Source of the DNA: Lachnospiraceae bacterium
GTDB lineage: Bacteria; Bacillota; Clostridia; Lachnospirales; Lachnospiraceae
DNA length: 64,000 bases
Assembly (NCBI GenBank): GCA_022796795.1
Contig: JAAWJI010000018.1
Coordinates: forward strand, 1 to 64,000
Direction of reading: 5' to 3'
The position numbers and the translations under genes are program-made. Below are positions 1 through 9,746 of the stretch, one piece after another (position 1 is the stretch's first letter; every line of letters starts with the position of its first letter). The notes under the pieces are model-generated. The model did not search any database, was not told the origin of the DNA, and saw nothing but the letters and a program-made list of their open reading frames with translations.

Positions 1-19
1 ATTTGTATTTCTGTTTGTT

Positions 20-52
20 TTAAAAATGGGCAACTCCGATTGGAATTGCCCA
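20..52 (-). terminator. Probable terminator downstream of lysS
   Basis: A hairpin with arms TGGGCAA (27-33) and TTGCCCA (46-52) is followed, reading the minus strand, by a short T run (A's at 22-26 on the plus strand). It lies about 150 bp beyond the lysS stop. The stretch between the hairpin and the stop (53-201) is AT-rich and shows no gene. Confidence 0.55.
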
Positions 53-201
53 CTCATTGCACTAATTATGCGATTTTTTCTTGCTTGCACCGATTTCTGC
101 ATCAATTGATGTAAGTTTGATGTAAATCGCTGTTTTTTCAGTTTTTTATCAAATGAAGTGCGTCCCGTCTATTTGGTGAAACGGTACATCTTTACATCAT
201 C

Positions 202-2148
202 TTAATAGAGCTTGGCACCTGCCGGAATTCTGTCATCTACCATCAGAAGATGAAGCTTTTCTTCGCCTTCTTCTTCATGAATAGCACTGAGGAGCATACC
301 GCAAGAGTCAATGCCCATCATAGCTCTCGGTGGAAGATTTGTGATAGCAATAAGAGTCTTTCCAACCAGTTCTTCCGGCTCATAAAAGCTATGAATACCG
401 CTTAAAATGGTTCTGTCTGTGCCTGTTCCGTCATCAAGAGTAAACTGTAACAGTTTCTTTGACTTCGGTACTGCAACACACTCTTTAACCTTTACTGCAC
501 GGAAATCTGACTTGCTGAATGTATCAAAATCAACAAATTCCTCAAATAAAGGCTCTACCTTTACCTTAGAAAAATCAATCTTTTCAGACTCAGTTTTTAC
601 ATTTTTTTCAGGTGCTTCAGAATCTGTATTATTTACATCATTTTTCTTATTTACACCATCTAAGGACTTCATTGTCGGGAACAGCAACACATCCCGAATC
701 GCCGCCGAGTCTGTCAAAAGCATACACATCCGGTCTATCCCATATCCGATTCCACCGGTTGGCGGCATTCCGATCTCCAGCGCATTGAGGAAATCCTCGT
801 CTGTGGTATTGGCCTCCTCGTCTCCCTGGGCCAGCTGCTCCTCCTGGGCCCGGAAGCGTTCTCTCTGATCTATGGGGTCGTTAAGCTCCGAGTAGGCATT
901 GGCCATTTCCCAGCCGTTCATGAAGAACTCAAAGCGCTCCACATAGTCGGGGTTGTCCGGCTTTTTCTTGGTCAACGGAGAGATCTCAATGGGGTGATCC
1001 ATAACAAAGGTGGGCTGGATCAGATGCTCCTCGGCAAAGGCCTCGAAGAACAGACTTAAAATTTCGCCCTTCTTGTGGCGGTCCTCAAACTCCACTCCCT
1101 TTTCCTTAGCAATGGCGCGAGCCTCCTCCAGAGTATGAATCTCATCAAAGTCTACGCCTGCGTATTTCTTTACAGCCTCTACCATGGTAATGCGGGCAAA
1201 GGGCTGTCCCAGGTCCATCTCCACGCCGTTGTACACGATTTTTGTGGTTCCCAGCACTTCCTGGGCCACGTAGCGGTACAGGTTCTCGGTGAGATCCATC
1301 ATACCATGATAATCTGTGTAGGCCTGGTAGAGCTCCATGAGGGTGAATTCCGGATTATGCCGGGTGTCCAGTCCCTCATTGCGGAATACGCGGCCAATCT
1401 CGTACACCCGCTCTAGGCCGCCTACAATCAGGCGCTTCAGATACAGCTCCAGGGAAATGCGAAGCTTCAGATCCTCATCCAGGGCATTGAAATGGGTTTC
1501 AAAGGGACGGGCTGCGGCGCCTCCGGCATTGGAGACCAGCATGGGGGTTTCCACCTCCATAAAGCCCTGGCTGTCCAGGTAACGGCGAATCGCGCTGATG
1601 ATACGGGAACGCTTAATAAAGGTATCTCTGACCTCCTCGTTCATGATCAGATCCGTGTAGCGTTGCCGGTAGCGCAGGTCTGTATTTGTCAGTCCGTGAT
1701 ACTTTTCCGGAAGGATCTGCAGGCTCTTGGACAACAGCGTCACCTGAGCGGCATGAACAGAAATTTCCCCGGTTTTGGTCCGGAATACCTCTCCCTCTAT
1801 GCCGATAACATCACCGATATCAAATTTCTTGAAATCCTTATAGCTTTCCTCGCCAATGCTGTCTCTTGCCACATAAGACTGGATGCTTCCCTTTAAATCC
1901 TGCACATTACAAAAAGAAGCTTTTCCCATAATACGCTTGGACATCATACGGCCCGCTACCCGGACCACCTTTCCCTCCAGCTCCTCAAAGCCGTCTTTGA
2001 TGTCCTGGCTGTGAATGGTTACATCATATTTTGTAATAGCAAAGGGATCCTGGCCCCGCTCCTGCAGCTCTGCCAGCTTTTCCCGCCGCACCTTCAAGAG
2101 CTGGTGAATATCCTGCTCCTGTACCTGTTCCTTCCTCTGTTCGCCCAT
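202..2148 (-). CDS. lysS: Lysyl-tRNA synthetase (class II) with C-terminal tRNA-binding domain
   Basis: The product charges tRNA-Lys in the cytoplasm. The N-terminal OB-fold anticodon domain (about residues 55-155) is followed by the class II catalytic core, with motif 2 around [14 protein letters not shown] and motif 3 GIGYGIDRM. After about residue 505 an acidic, Asn/Glu/Lys-rich linker leads into a roughly 100-residue domain ([18 protein letters not shown] onward). That domain resembles the MetRS-beta/CsaA-type tRNA-binding fold, so the protein (648 aa) is about 150 residues longer than a standard LysRS. The start is the ATG at 2148, which has GAGGGAG upstream; an upstream in-frame TTG is not preferred. 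The 3' part encoding the linker and extra domain looks more AT-rich than the core. It is the last gene of the birA-dusB-greA-lysS run. Confidence 0.95.
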   Translation of the reverse strand: MGEQRKEQVQEQDIHQLLKVRREKLAELQERGQDPFAITKYDVTIHSQDIKDGFEELEGKVVRVAGRMMSKRIMGKASFCNVQDLKGSIQSYVARDSIGEESYKDFKKFDIGDVIGIEGEVFRTKTGEISVHAAQVTLLSKSLQILPEKYHGLTNTDLRYRQRYTDLIMNEEVRDTFIKRSRIISAIRRYLDSQGFMEVETPMLVSNAGGAAARPFETHFNALDEDLKLRISLELYLKRLIVGGLERVYEIGRVFRNEGLDTRHNPEFTLMELYQAYTDYHGMMDLTENLYRYVAQEVLGTTKIVYNGVEMDLGQPFARITMVEAVKKYAGVDFDEIHTLEEARAIAKEKGVEFEDRHKKGEILSLFFEAFAEEHLIQPTFVMDHPIEISPLTKKKPDNPDYVERFEFFMNGWEMANAYSELNDPIDQRERFRAQEEQLAQGDEEANTTDEDFLNALEIGMPPTGGIGYGIDRMCMLLTDSAAIRDVLLFPTMKSLDGVNKKNDVNNTDSEAPEKNVKTESEKIDFSKVKVEPLFEEFVDFDTFSKSDFRAVKVKECVAVPKSKKLLQFTLDDGTGTDRTILSGIHSFYEPEELVGKTLIAITNLPPRAMMGIDSCGMLLSAIHEEEGEEKLHLLMVDDRIPAGAKLY

Positions 2149-2289
2149 TTTTTTCTCCCTCAAGTTCTCTTCTATGCTTCCTTGAAACGCTGGTTTCCCA
2201 TCTCTATTGTGTTACCTGCAACAATGCCCATTTTTCAGCTCTTCTATTCTTTCTGCCTGGAGGATGAACTCCCGGCTTGCCTATATCTT

Positions 2290-2769
2290 TTAGTTGGAAC
2301 GCTGAATCTCCAGCACTTTGTACTCGATGATTCCCGCCTGGGTTTCCACCTGAATATTGTCTCCCACTCTGGCGCCAATCAGCGCTTTCCCCACAGGCGA
2401 CTCATTGGAAATTTTTCCGTTCAGGCTGTTTGCCTCTGAGGAACCCACAATCTTGAACTCCTCTTCCTCGTCAAACTCCACATCCAATACCTTGACCTTA
2501 CAGCCTACGCTGATCTTGTCCAGATCCACCTCATCCTCTACCACAACCTCTGCGTTTTTAAGGATTTTCTCAATCTGCTCAATTCGAAGCTCAATGTCTC
2601 TTTGCTCGTCCTTGGCAGCATCGTACTCCGCGTTTTCGGAAAGATCCCCCTGCTCCCGGGCCTCCTTGATCTTTTCCGCAATTTCCTTACGTTTGTACAC
2701 CTTCAGATTCTGCAGCTCGTCCTCCAGCTTCTTAAGCCCTTCATAAGTAAGTAATTTTTTCTCGCTCAT
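2290..2769 (-). CDS. greA: Transcription elongation factor GreA
   Basis: GreA rescues backtracked RNA polymerase by stimulating transcript cleavage. The 159-residue length is normal for the family. The N-terminal coiled coil (residues 1-75) carries GLKKLEDEL and the acidic tip region [16 protein letters not shown]. The C-terminal FKBP-like domain ends in [17 protein letters not shown] followed by the usual beta-rich tail. A ribosome binding site AGGAAGGG precedes the ATG. It lies 126 bp upstream of lysS on the same strand, the usual arrangement in Clostridia. Confidence 0.96.
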   Translation of the reverse strand: MSEKKLLTYEGLKKLEDELQNLKVYKRKEIAEKIKEAREQGDLSENAEYDAAKDEQRDIELRIEQIEKILKNAEVVVEDEVDLDKISVGCKVKVLDVEFDEEEEFKIVGSSEANSLNGKISNESPVGKALIGARVGDNIQVETQAGIIEYKVLEIQRSN

Positions 2770-3111
2770 TGTGCTTTACACCCTTCCTGTTTCTTTCTAT
2801 CATTATAGCAGATTTCATGCGTAATATTCCTGTTCCTGCTGCTATTTGCCTGCCGCATTCCCTCTCCTTGTTACTGTTCGCTTCGTTCCCAGTAAAATCC
2901 CCTCTATGCGTCCTCCGACACCTTTTCAAGAACAGCGCTCTATAATCACCCCATTATACATAAATGCATTCTGGTTGTCAACTCTATTTTCCCCGTACTT
3001 CTAAAGAAATCCATAGATTCGTTACTGTTCCCTCCGTTCCCGGTTACAGGGGCAAATCCCTTTAAAATTCGCTGGGCCAATGGGATATCAATCCTTTCAG
3101 GTCCCGCTCTC
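2770..3111 (-). repeat. greA-dusB intergenic region with two copies of a GTTACTGTTC repeat
   Basis: No convincing gene is present in these 342 bp. Two similar 21-bp units (2870-2890 and 3021-3041, 19 of 21 matching by eye) begin GTTACTGTTC and end CGTTCCC. The first unit is part of a small palindrome, TTACTG ... CAGTAA. A related GTTACTGTT string occurs at 22535. The greA promoter should be at the greA-proximal end but no strong consensus was seen. Confidence 0.4.
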
Positions 3112-4092
3112 TCAGCTGGCAGAGGGTCCATAGCTTCCGATGCGGAAACACTGAATCAGCTCCTCCAGCTCCTCCATGCTCTCCGCACTGTTGATCCGCG
3201 CCCGCAGCCGGGAGGAATGGGGATACCCTGTGGTGTACCAGGAAATATGCTTGCGCATCTCCCGGATTCCTGTATAGTTTCCTTTGTAATCCAGCTGCAT
3301 ACGAGCATGGCGCAGCATCATATCACAGACCTGATCCAGGGAGGGCTTTTCCGGCTCTTTCCCGGTGTCCAGAAATGTGAGAATCTGGCGGAAGATCCAG
3401 GGATTTCCCTGAGTTCCGCGGCCGATCATGATTCCGTCGCAGCCCGTTTCCTCCAGCATCCTTTTGGCAGCCTGGGGGGAATCCACATCTCCGTTTCCTA
3501 TAACAGGAATCTTCACTGTTTCCTTCACCTGGCGGATAATCTTCCAATCTGCCCGGCCGGAATAATACTGCTCTCTTGTCCTGCCGTGTACTGCAATCGC
3601 CACAGCGCCGGAGCTCTCCGCTATGCGGGCAATCTCCACCGCATTTACATGGTTCTCGTCAAATCCCCGCCGGATTTTCACGGTCACCGGCTTTTTGATG
3701 GCCCGAACCGTTTTGCTGATGATTTCCTCCACCCGCTTGGGATCCTTTAGCAGAGCGGAGCCCTCCCCGTTGTTCACTACCTTGGGCACCGGACAGCCCA
3801 TATTCAGATCCAGAATATCAAAGGGACGCTCCTCAATTTCTCCCGCCATTCTGCTGATAATCTCCGGATCGGATCCAAACAGCTGAAGAGATACCGGATG
3901 CTCCCCAGGATCAATCTGAAGCAGACCTTCCGTATTTTTATTATGATAAGCCAGAGCCTTGGCGCTGACCATTTCCATACATAAAAGCCCGGCTCCCTGC
4001 TCCTTACAGAGCAAACGAAATGGCAGGTCAGTTACCCCTGCCATGGGAGCCAGCACCAGCGGATTCTCCAGTGTTACATTCCCTATTCTCAA
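3112..4092 (-). CDS. dusB: tRNA-dihydrouridine synthase (DusB type)
   Basis: This FMN- and NADPH-dependent enzyme reduces uridines in tRNA. The TIM-barrel signatures are APMAGVTD near the N terminus, NMGCP with the catalytic cysteine at about residue 100, VHGRTREQ, GNGDV and MIGRG in the FMN phosphate region. The 326-residue length fits the family. The start is a TTG overlapping the stop of the upstream gene (TTGA), so translation is probably coupled. The position between a DUF6145-like gene and greA is typical of Lachnospiraceae. Confidence 0.93.
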   Translation of the reverse strand: MRIGNVTLENPLVLAPMAGVTDLPFRLLCKEQGAGLLCMEMVSAKALAYHNKNTEGLLQIDPGEHPVSLQLFGSDPEIISRMAGEIEERPFDILDLNMGCPVPKVVNNGEGSALLKDPKRVEEIISKTVRAIKKPVTVKIRRGFDENHVNAVEIARIAESSGAVAIAVHGRTREQYYSGRADWKIIRQVKETVKIPVIGNGDVDSPQAAKRMLEETGCDGIMIGRGTQGNPWIFRQILTFLDTGKEPEKPSLDQVCDMMLRHARMQLDYKGNYTGIREMRKHISWYTTGYPHSSRLRARINSAESMEELEELIQCFRIGSYGPSAS

Positions 4093-4433
4093 GTAATATC
4101 CTCCCCAACCGCTTCATTTAAGAAGAACACCCGGTAAAACAGCTCCAGGGCCTGCAAAAACTCCGCCTTTTCTTTTTGCAGCTGACGAATTTTCAGCTCG
4201 CTGCCGATGTCGTCAAAGAAAAAGTCATCCTCCTGGCTTCTCACCTGAAAACACAGGGTTCCGTCCTCCTCAAACTCCAGAGTCAACACGCCGCCCACCT
4301 CACTGGTAAAGAGAACGCAGAGGATTTTCAACTCATTTTTTACGTTCTCTGGCAGCGCGCCAAAATCTTCATTAAAATAGTATTTTTCTTCATAGGAATT
4401 GGCGCCGCACAGCACCACCCGCTCCTCATACAT
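4089..4433 (-). CDS. Small acidic conserved protein (DUF6145-like)
   Basis: This is a 114-residue soluble protein with no signal peptide or membrane segment. It has a mixed beta-rich first half and a helical, charged C-terminal part (KIRQLQKEKAEFLQALELFYRV). It is recognised mainly by position, between birA and dusB, and by resemblance to a Lachnospiraceae family I recall as DUF6145. The function is unknown. The start was set at the ATG at 4433 (MYEERVV), which has GAGGAG ten bases upstream, rather than the ORF's upstream alternative. Its stop overlaps the TTG start of dusB. Confidence 0.75.
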   Translation of the reverse strand: MYEERVVLCGANSYEEKYYFNEDFGALPENVKNELKILCVLFTSEVGGVLTLEFEEDGTLCFQVRSQEDDFFFDDIGSELKIRQLQKEKAEFLQALELFYRVFFLNEAVGEDIT

Positions 4434-4488
4434 CCGGATTTCTCTCCTCAATTTCTATCTGTCCCAGGGGTTTGTCTCCTTCTACCGG

Positions 4489-4530
4489 CAGCTCCCGCGG
4501 CGTTGATTCCCCAGGCTATCCCCGCCTTCT
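4489..4530 (-). repeat. Partial duplicate of the 3' end of birA
   Basis: The stretch near 4502-4524 (plus strand TTGATTCCCCAGGCTATCC...) matches one inside birA near 4690-4711 with about one mismatch over 22 bp. On the minus strand both read GIA-x-GINA. The copy lies between the birA stop and the next gene, in a short open frame ending at about 4451. It looks like a remnant of a local duplication rather than a working gene. Confidence 0.4.
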
Positions 4531-4593
4531 CCCTGTTGTTATCCCTCAATCATGCCGCTTTAGCCTTAAGCTATGCTGCCAAGGGACAATCTG

Positions 4594-5586
4594 CTACGTA
4601 TACCCATAGACGCCCCGCACCGACACCTCTCCCGCATAGACCTGACGCAAGACTCCGTCGCACTCCACCAGCAATTCTCCCCGGGCATTGATTCCCCGGG
4701 CTATCCCCGTATATTCGTTTCCCGGATCCAGAATCCGTACCTGACGGCCATAGTTTACCAGACGGCTGGTGTAATCCTCCAGCAGCCCGCTCAGGTCCTC
4801 TGTCTGCAGAAATACCTGATAATCCTGCTCAAAATGCTTTAGTGTCCGGGCAATCAGCTCCGCCCGGTGCAGAGGACGGCCCAGGATCATGCACAGAGAA
4901 ACGGCCCTTTCCTTCAGCTCCGGAGGGAAGTCCGTGCCATTCACGTTAATGCCGATTCCCACCACCAGGTAGCGAATAGACTCCATCTCCATGCTGATCT
5001 CCGTGAGAATACCGCAAAGCTTCCTCCCCTTCCACACCAGGTCATTGGGCCATTTGATCTGAATCTGCTCCTCACATCCTTGTTCCTCCAGAATCTCCCC
5101 GCAGGCGCGAGCCGCTGACAGTCCCATAACCAGGGTCAGCATGGAAGCATGGAGCGGCTGTATATCCGGCCGCAGCAAAAGACTCATAAAAATGTGCTCT
5201 CCGGCTTTAGAGGACCAGCCCCGGCCCCTCCGTCCCTTTCCGGCAGTCTGGCTGTCGGCAACCGCCAGAGTTCCGTCCGGAGCTCCCTGCTCTGCCAGCC
5301 TGCGGATCTGGTCGTTGGTGGAATCCGTCTTCGGAAAATAGGCAATATTCTGCCCTATAAAGCCAGTGCTAAGACAGCTGCGGATTTCCGCCTCTGTCAC
5401 CAGATCCGGCACAGACTGCAGGAAATATCCCCTGTTTTTCACAGCCTCAATGCCGTATCCCTCCTCCTTCAGCTGATTCACAGCCTTCCACACTGCCGTG
5501 CGGGACACCTGCAATTTCTCACACAGCTCCTGTCCCGATACATATCCCTTGGACTGGCGCAAAAGTCCCAATACCTGATTCTTCAT
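4594..5586 (-). CDS. birA: Bifunctional biotin ligase / biotin operon repressor
   Basis: The protein makes biotinyl-5'-AMP, biotinylates carrier proteins, and can repress biotin genes. An N-terminal winged helix-turn-helix (residues 1-60; GQELCEKLQVSRTAVWKAV) is followed by the ligase domain. That domain has the biotinyl-AMP loop GKGRRGRGW, KWPNDL, GIGINVNG and a C-terminal SH3-like domain. The open frame extends far upstream, but the ATG at 5586 has GGAGAG ten bases upstream and gives the normal family length (330 aa). It is the first gene of the run towards lysS. Confidence 0.93.
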   Translation of the reverse strand: MKNQVLGLLRQSKGYVSGQELCEKLQVSRTAVWKAVNQLKEEGYGIEAVKNRGYFLQSVPDLVTEAEIRSCLSTGFIGQNIAYFPKTDSTNDQIRRLAEQGAPDGTLAVADSQTAGKGRRGRGWSSKAGEHIFMSLLLRPDIQPLHASMLTLVMGLSAARACGEILEEQGCEEQIQIKWPNDLVWKGRKLCGILTEISMEMESIRYLVVGIGINVNGTDFPPELKERAVSLCMILGRPLHRAELIARTLKHFEQDYQVFLQTEDLSGLLEDYTSRLVNYGRQVRILDPGNEYTGIARGINARGELLVECDGVLRQVYAGEVSVRGVYGYT

Positions 5587-5717
5587 ATTACTTGTTCTCT
5601 CCATTCTGACCGGATCCGACCAGGGTGGATTTCTCCATTCCCCCTCTGCCATCTCCGGCAAAGCGCTCTGCTCCCAGATCTTCTCCGGCCTTTTCCTCCC
5701 AGAGACCACTTCGGCTC

Positions 5718-5996
5718 CTACCAAATCAAACGGACGATTCCAATCAGAAACAATACCAGAAAGATTCCGGCCAGCACCGAACAGGAATATCCCACCACCT
5801 TGCGATCCTTGGCCAAAGCCAGGATCCCGGAGGCCGCACACATGGCTGTTCCCAGCAATAACGCGGTCAAAGAAATACTCACATTTTCCGGGGCAAAAAT
5901 TGCCGTCAAACTCAACAGCAGCACTCCTGCCGCCAAAATTATGGTCATCAATTTCCAGCCCTTATAGGGATCCTCAATCCTGTTTCTCATCCGCAT
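5718..5996 (-). CDS. Small three-helix membrane protein of unknown function
   Basis: The 92-residue protein has a short polar N terminus (MRMRNRIEDPYKGWK) and three hydrophobic segments at roughly residues 17-34, 40-58 and 68-90. It resembles small Lachnospiraceae membrane proteins (possibly DUF6637), but this assignment is from memory and weak. It lies between argF and birA on the same strand. The function is unknown. Confidence 0.6.
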   Translation of the reverse strand: MRMRNRIEDPYKGWKLMTIILAAGVLLLSLTAIFAPENVSISLTALLLGTAMCAASGILALAKDRKVVGYSCSVLAGIFLVLFLIGIVRLIW

Positions 5997-6083
5997 GGTT
6001 CCTCCATGGTCCTGTCCGCCCTTTCAGTCCTTTTGGACGCTATCCGGTCAGGTTATCACTCCTCAGAAACCGCCAGCCGCTTC

Positions 6084-6112
6084 CTTTGCCTGACTTCTGT
6101 TTACAGGCAAAG
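6084..6112 (-). terminator. Hairpin downstream of argF
   Basis: Perfect 9-bp arms CTTTGCCTG (6084-6092) and CAGGCAAAG (6104-6112) lie just beyond the argF stop. No T run follows on the minus strand, so this may be a weak terminator or a 3'-protecting stem. Confidence 0.35.
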
Positions 6113-6129
6113 GGGGACAGCGTGAAGCT

Positions 6130-7122
6130 TCAGTCCGCCCCCAGCGTGGCAGCCATCACAGCCTTTATGGTATGCATCCGGTTCTCCGCCTCATCAAACA
6201 CTACGGAGCGGGCAGATTCAAAGACCTCATCCGTGACCTCCATCTCCGTAATGCCAAACTTCTCATTGATCTCTTTTCCGATCTTGGTTTTCAGATCATG
6301 AAAGGCAGGCAGGCAATGGGTAAATATAGCCTGGGGCCCTGCATTTTCCATAACCTTGCTGTTTACCTGGTAAGGGGTCAGATCCCGAATCCGCTCCTCC
6401 CACACGCTGTCCGGCTCTCCCATGGACACCCACACATCCGTGTAGACCACATCTGCTCCCCGGGTTCCCTCCATCACATCCTCTGTAAGAGTAATGGATC
6501 CTCCGGTCTTCTCCGCCTCCTGTTGGCACCAGCTCACAAGCTCTGCTTCCGGGAAATATTTTTTCGGCGCGCAGGCCGTGAAATGCATGCCCATTTTGGC
6601 GCAGACTATCATGAGGGAATTTCCCATGTTAAACCGGGCATCCCCCATATAAACCAGTTTAACCCCCTTCAGATGGCCCAAATGCTCCTGTACGGTCAGA
6701 AGCATAGCCAGCATCTGGGTGGGATGGTACTCGTCTGTCAGTCCATTCCACACTGGCACACCGGCATACCGGGCCAATTCCTCCACCAGCTCCTGTCCAA
6801 AGCCCCGATATTCAATGCCGTCAAACATGCGCCCCAACACCCGGGCCGTGTCCGCAATGCTCTCCTTTTTTCCAATCTGGGAGCCGGAGGGATCCAGGTA
6901 GGTGGTTCCCATCCCCAGATCATGGGCTGCTACCTCAAAAGCGCACCGAGTCCGTGTGCTTGTCTTCTCAAAAATCAGAGCCACATTTCTTCCAATCAGG
7001 CTGCGTCTTACATTGCCCGCCTTTTTCTCCGCCTTCAGCTTGGCGGACAGCTGTACCAGATAAAGGATTTCCTCAGATGTAAAATCCCGCAGTGTCAGAA
7101 AATGACGTCCTTTTAAATTCAT
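6130..7122 (-). CDS. argF: Ornithine carbamoyltransferase
   Basis: The enzyme makes citrulline from ornithine and carbamoyl phosphate, in arginine synthesis or the arginine deiminase route run in reverse. Carbamoyl-phosphate motif STRTR, the HPTQ motif, an SMGE segment of the ornithine loop and the ornithine-binding HCLPAFHD are all present. The 330-residue length is standard. The ATG at 7122 is chosen because GAGGAG sits nine bases upstream; the open frame continues 25 codons further. No other arg genes are adjacent, so the anabolic or catabolic role cannot be decided from context. Confidence 0.94.
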   Translation of the reverse strand: MNLKGRHFLTLRDFTSEEILYLVQLSAKLKAEKKAGNVRRSLIGRNVALIFEKTSTRTRCAFEVAAHDLGMGTTYLDPSGSQIGKKESIADTARVLGRMFDGIEYRGFGQELVEELARYAGVPVWNGLTDEYHPTQMLAMLLTVQEHLGHLKGVKLVYMGDARFNMGNSLMIVCAKMGMHFTACAPKKYFPEAELVSWCQQEAEKTGGSITLTEDVMEGTRGADVVYTDVWVSMGEPDSVWEERIRDLTPYQVNSKVMENAGPQAIFTHCLPAFHDLKTKIGKEINEKFGITEMEVTDEVFESARSVVFDEAENRMHTIKAVMAATLGAD

Positions 7123-7170
7123 CGCTTTCTCCTCTTCTTTCGAATTTTTCGTGCTCCTCACAACAAACAC

Positions 7171-7192
7171 TGTCAAACAGAATAGTTTGACA
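7171..7192 (-). promoter_or_regulatory. 22-bp palindrome upstream of argF (candidate operator)
   Basis: Perfect 8-bp arms TGTCAAAC (7171-7178) and GTTTGACA (7185-7192) are separated by 6 bp, centred about 60 bp upstream of the argF start. The sequence does not match the classical ArgR box. It could bind an unidentified regulator, and one arm could also serve as a -35 TTGACA. Confidence 0.45.
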
Positions 7193-7220
7193 GACATTTC
7201 CCGTAATATCCTCTGCCCTG

Positions 7221-8396
7221 TCAGCCGCAGTTCAAAATAAGACGCATAAAATCAGGCGTCTCCTGTGGAAGCTCCGCGCCTCCCATCCGCTTATAAATAC
7301 AGGCCAGCAGAGATCCCGGGGTATAAATTTCATATTTGGGTACACGGAACTGCCGGGCTGTGGCCTCCAGCATGGATAAATACAGCTCCTTGTAGTTCCA
7401 GCCCTTTGGCAGCTTCAGCTCTTCCGCCATCAAAGGCAGAATCACCTCCAACAGATTCCGCAGCTGCCGCTTTGGATCTTTGCTCAGCTTGTATCGGATC
7501 AAAATCTCCTCCAGGATCTCCGGTTCTGTTCCCAGAAGCTTCTTTAAATAATAACACTCTTCCCGAGATTCTTCAATATAATATATTTTTCCCTCCAGCC
7601 CATAGATGAGACGCATGGCATCATAATACCCAGTCCGCATATTCCGCCGGCTCTTATTGGCGTCGAACTGCAAAGTGCTGCCCAGGGACACCCGGGGAGA
7701 GATCTCATAAATCCGCACATCCTCTGGAATTTCGATCCTCTTTTCCCTGCCTACGCCAAAGATTCGAAGCAGAATCACATCCTGGTAGCCCCGCTCCAGC
7801 AGGGTATTCACCGGCAGCACATTGGTGAGACCGCCGTCCATATAGGTTTTTCCGTGAAGCTTTTCATTTTTAAATACAGGCAGGTAGGAGCTGGCCAGCA
7901 GCATATCCCCCAGCTGTCCCTCCGGCACCTGCTTCATATCCACATTCAGCTCTTTACGATCCGTGACGGAATAGGTACAGGAGAAGAAATCCATGGGACT
8001 ATTTCGGATCAACTCCTCATCCACATTCTCCGCAATAAGCTGGCGTAAAGGCGTAATGTCTGTGCCGCCCTCCACCAGGACACGCAGAGTATCCCGCAGC
8101 ACCTCGCGACGCATATCTGATTCCAGATCCCGGGCAAATAAATGAGCCATTCGCTCATCATCCACATCCATAACCTTGGAGTAGGAAATATTTTTCCACA
8201 GATTTTCCGCCCGTTCCAGATCCCCCATACAAATCAAGGCGCCATTCAGAGCTCCCACTGAGGTCCCCGCCACCCCTTTAATCTTTACCCCGGCTTCTTC
8301 CAAGGCTCTCCAGGCTCCGATTTGATAGGCTCCCTTGGCGCCGCCGCCCTCCAGCACCAGGCCGTATTCCCGGTCCAGATCCAATACTGGAGTCAT
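7221..8396 (-). CDS. Patatin-like phospholipase family protein
   Basis: This is a predicted serine lipid acyl hydrolase. The patatin fold is marked by the oxyanion loop GGGAKG at residues 18-23, the nucleophile elbow GTSVG (about 44-48, Ser catalytic) and the Asp of the dyad in DGG at about residue 191. The C-terminal 170 residues are helical and specific to this subgroup. No signal peptide is visible, so a cytoplasmic or membrane-surface enzyme is likely. The start at 8396 has GGAGAGG upstream. It lies directly upstream of argF; no functional link is evident. Confidence 0.88.
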   Translation of the reverse strand: MTPVLDLDREYGLVLEGGGAKGAYQIGAWRALEEAGVKIKGVAGTSVGALNGALICMGDLERAENLWKNISYSKVMDVDDERMAHLFARDLESDMRREVLRDTLRVLVEGGTDITPLRQLIAENVDEELIRNSPMDFFSCTYSVTDRKELNVDMKQVPEGQLGDMLLASSYLPVFKNEKLHGKTYMDGGLTNVLPVNTLLERGYQDVILLRIFGVGREKRIEIPEDVRIYEISPRVSLGSTLQFDANKSRRNMRTGYYDAMRLIYGLEGKIYYIEESREECYYLKKLLGTEPEILEEILIRYKLSKDPKRQLRNLLEVILPLMAEELKLPKGWNYKELYLSMLEATARQFRVPKYEIYTPGSLLACIYKRMGGAELPQETPDFMRLILNCG

Positions 8397-8532
8397 ACCA
8401 TCCTCTCCTTCCTCATTCCATATCCTTCCTGCACCCCATCCGGACAGAACGTCTATTTTGCTTCGCGGTCACAGCCAGGTCACAGGAACATACAACAGTT
8501 TGTCCGCATTAAAAATAATTGTTGCAGGCAAT

Positions 8533-8591
8533 GACAAAGGGCTGTCTCCCTGACTGTATGGTTACCGCCAGTCAGAGGACAGCTCTTTGTC
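8533..8591. terminator. Long hairpin after the nfeD-qmcA pair
   Basis: Arms GACAAAGGGCTGTC (8533-8546) and GACAGCTCTTTGTC (8578-8591) pair except for one wobble, with an inner CTGACTG/CAGTCAG stem. A TTTTT run follows on the plus strand at about 8592. It lies between the qmcA stop and the patatin start, so it probably ends minus-strand transcription or acts in both directions. Confidence 0.5.
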
Positions 8592-8652
8592 TTTTTCAAG
8601 CAAGCGGCCCTACCCGCTGAGGGTAACCGCTGTATTTATCCTTTCCCAAAGC

Positions 8653-9597
8653 TTACTGATCCTTTGCCACTTCTGCAATGGATTTCACCACGCCGGCAAA
8701 ATTCTGAATCTCGGAGGGGATAATAATCTTGGTAGCTTTGCCGTCGGCTGCCTTTGCAAAGGCCTCCAGGCTCTTCAGCTGAATCACAGTCTCGTCGGCC
8801 TGCGCCTCCTTCAGCATCCGAAGGCCTTCCGCATTTGCCTGCTGTACCTTGAGAATAGCCTCTGCCTGACCTTCTGCCTCTTTGATCTTTTTCTCCTTTT
8901 CCGCCTCGGCCCGCAGGATTGCCGCCTGCTTCTCTGCCTCCGCATCCAGAATTGCAGATTCTTTCTTACCTTCCGCTACCAGGATGGTGGACTTCTTCTC
9001 ACCTTCTGCCCGCAGAATAGCTTCCCGGCGCTCCCGCTCTGCCTTCATCTGCTTCTCCATGGCATCCTGAATGGCTGCCGGAGGAATGATATTTTTCAGC
9101 TCCACGCGGTTCACCTTGATTCCCCAGGGGTCTGTGGCAATATCCAGGGACGCCCGCATCTTGGTGTTGATCACCTCGCGGGAGGTGAGAGTCTGATCCA
9201 GCTCCAGCTCGCCAATGATATTTCTCAGGGTAGTGGCTGTCAGGTTTTCAATGGCCATAATAGGATTCTCCACGCCGTAAGCAAAAAGCTTGGGATCCGT
9301 AATCTGGAAAAACACCACTGTGTCAATCCGCATGGTAACATTATCCTTCGTGATCACAGGCTGGGGCGCAAAGTCCACCACCTGCTCCTTCAGTGTCACT
9401 CTTTTGGCAATGCGCTTGATAATAGGCGTCTTGAAATGGATGCCCACGCCCCAGGTGGTCTCATAGGCGCCCAGGCGCTCCACAACCATGGCCTGTGCCT
9501 GGGGCACTATTTTAATGCAGGACGCCATAACGGCCAACGCAATGATAATCACAATAAATATTAAAATTCCAGCAACTGCTCCAAAAACATTATCCAT
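8653..9597 (-). CDS. qmcA: SPFH/Band 7 membrane protein (stomatin/QmcA type)
   Basis: A single N-terminal membrane segment (residues 8-27) anchors an SPFH domain (about 28-200; VPQAQAMVVERLGAY at its start). A long alanine/glutamate-rich coiled coil follows (about 190-260, repeated RAEGEKK / AEAEKQAAI pattern). Such proteins oligomerise in the membrane and are linked to microdomain scaffolding and protease control. It is preceded on the same strand by an NfeD gene 149 bp away, the classical partner. The ribosome binding site is AGGAGG. Confidence 0.9.
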   Translation of the reverse strand: MDNVFGAVAGILIFIVIIIALAVMASCIKIVPQAQAMVVERLGAYETTWGVGIHFKTPIIKRIAKRVTLKEQVVDFAPQPVITKDNVTMRIDTVVFFQITDPKLFAYGVENPIMAIENLTATTLRNIIGELELDQTLTSREVINTKMRASLDIATDPWGIKVNRVELKNIIPPAAIQDAMEKQMKAERERREAILRAEGEKKSTILVAEGKKESAILDAEAEKQAAILRAEAEKEKKIKEAEGQAEAILKVQQANAEGLRMLKEAQADETVIQLKSLEAFAKAADGKATKIIIPSEIQNFAGVVKSIAEVAKDQ

Positions 9598-9746
9598 AAT
9601 GATAATTCCTCCTGTCCTAGTCTTCTGCTTCTTTTTCTGCTCTTATGCAGAACCTTTTGTTTCCTCTTGCTCAACCTGGCCGTTCTTTTTTGTACTCCTG
9701 CAGGCTTTTTATTTTTCCTGCTGCTCAGGCCCTTTTCACTGCCTCT

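Noticed and set aside
2011-2439. Long plus-strand ORFs opposite lysS, greA, dusB, dnaE and others
   Set aside because: They are antisense shadows of well-conserved genes, with no ribosome binding sites and no family match.
7171-7192. Reading the argF palindrome as an arginine repressor (ARG) box
   Set aside because: The ARG-box pattern with AT-rich TGAAT/ATTCA halves is not present.
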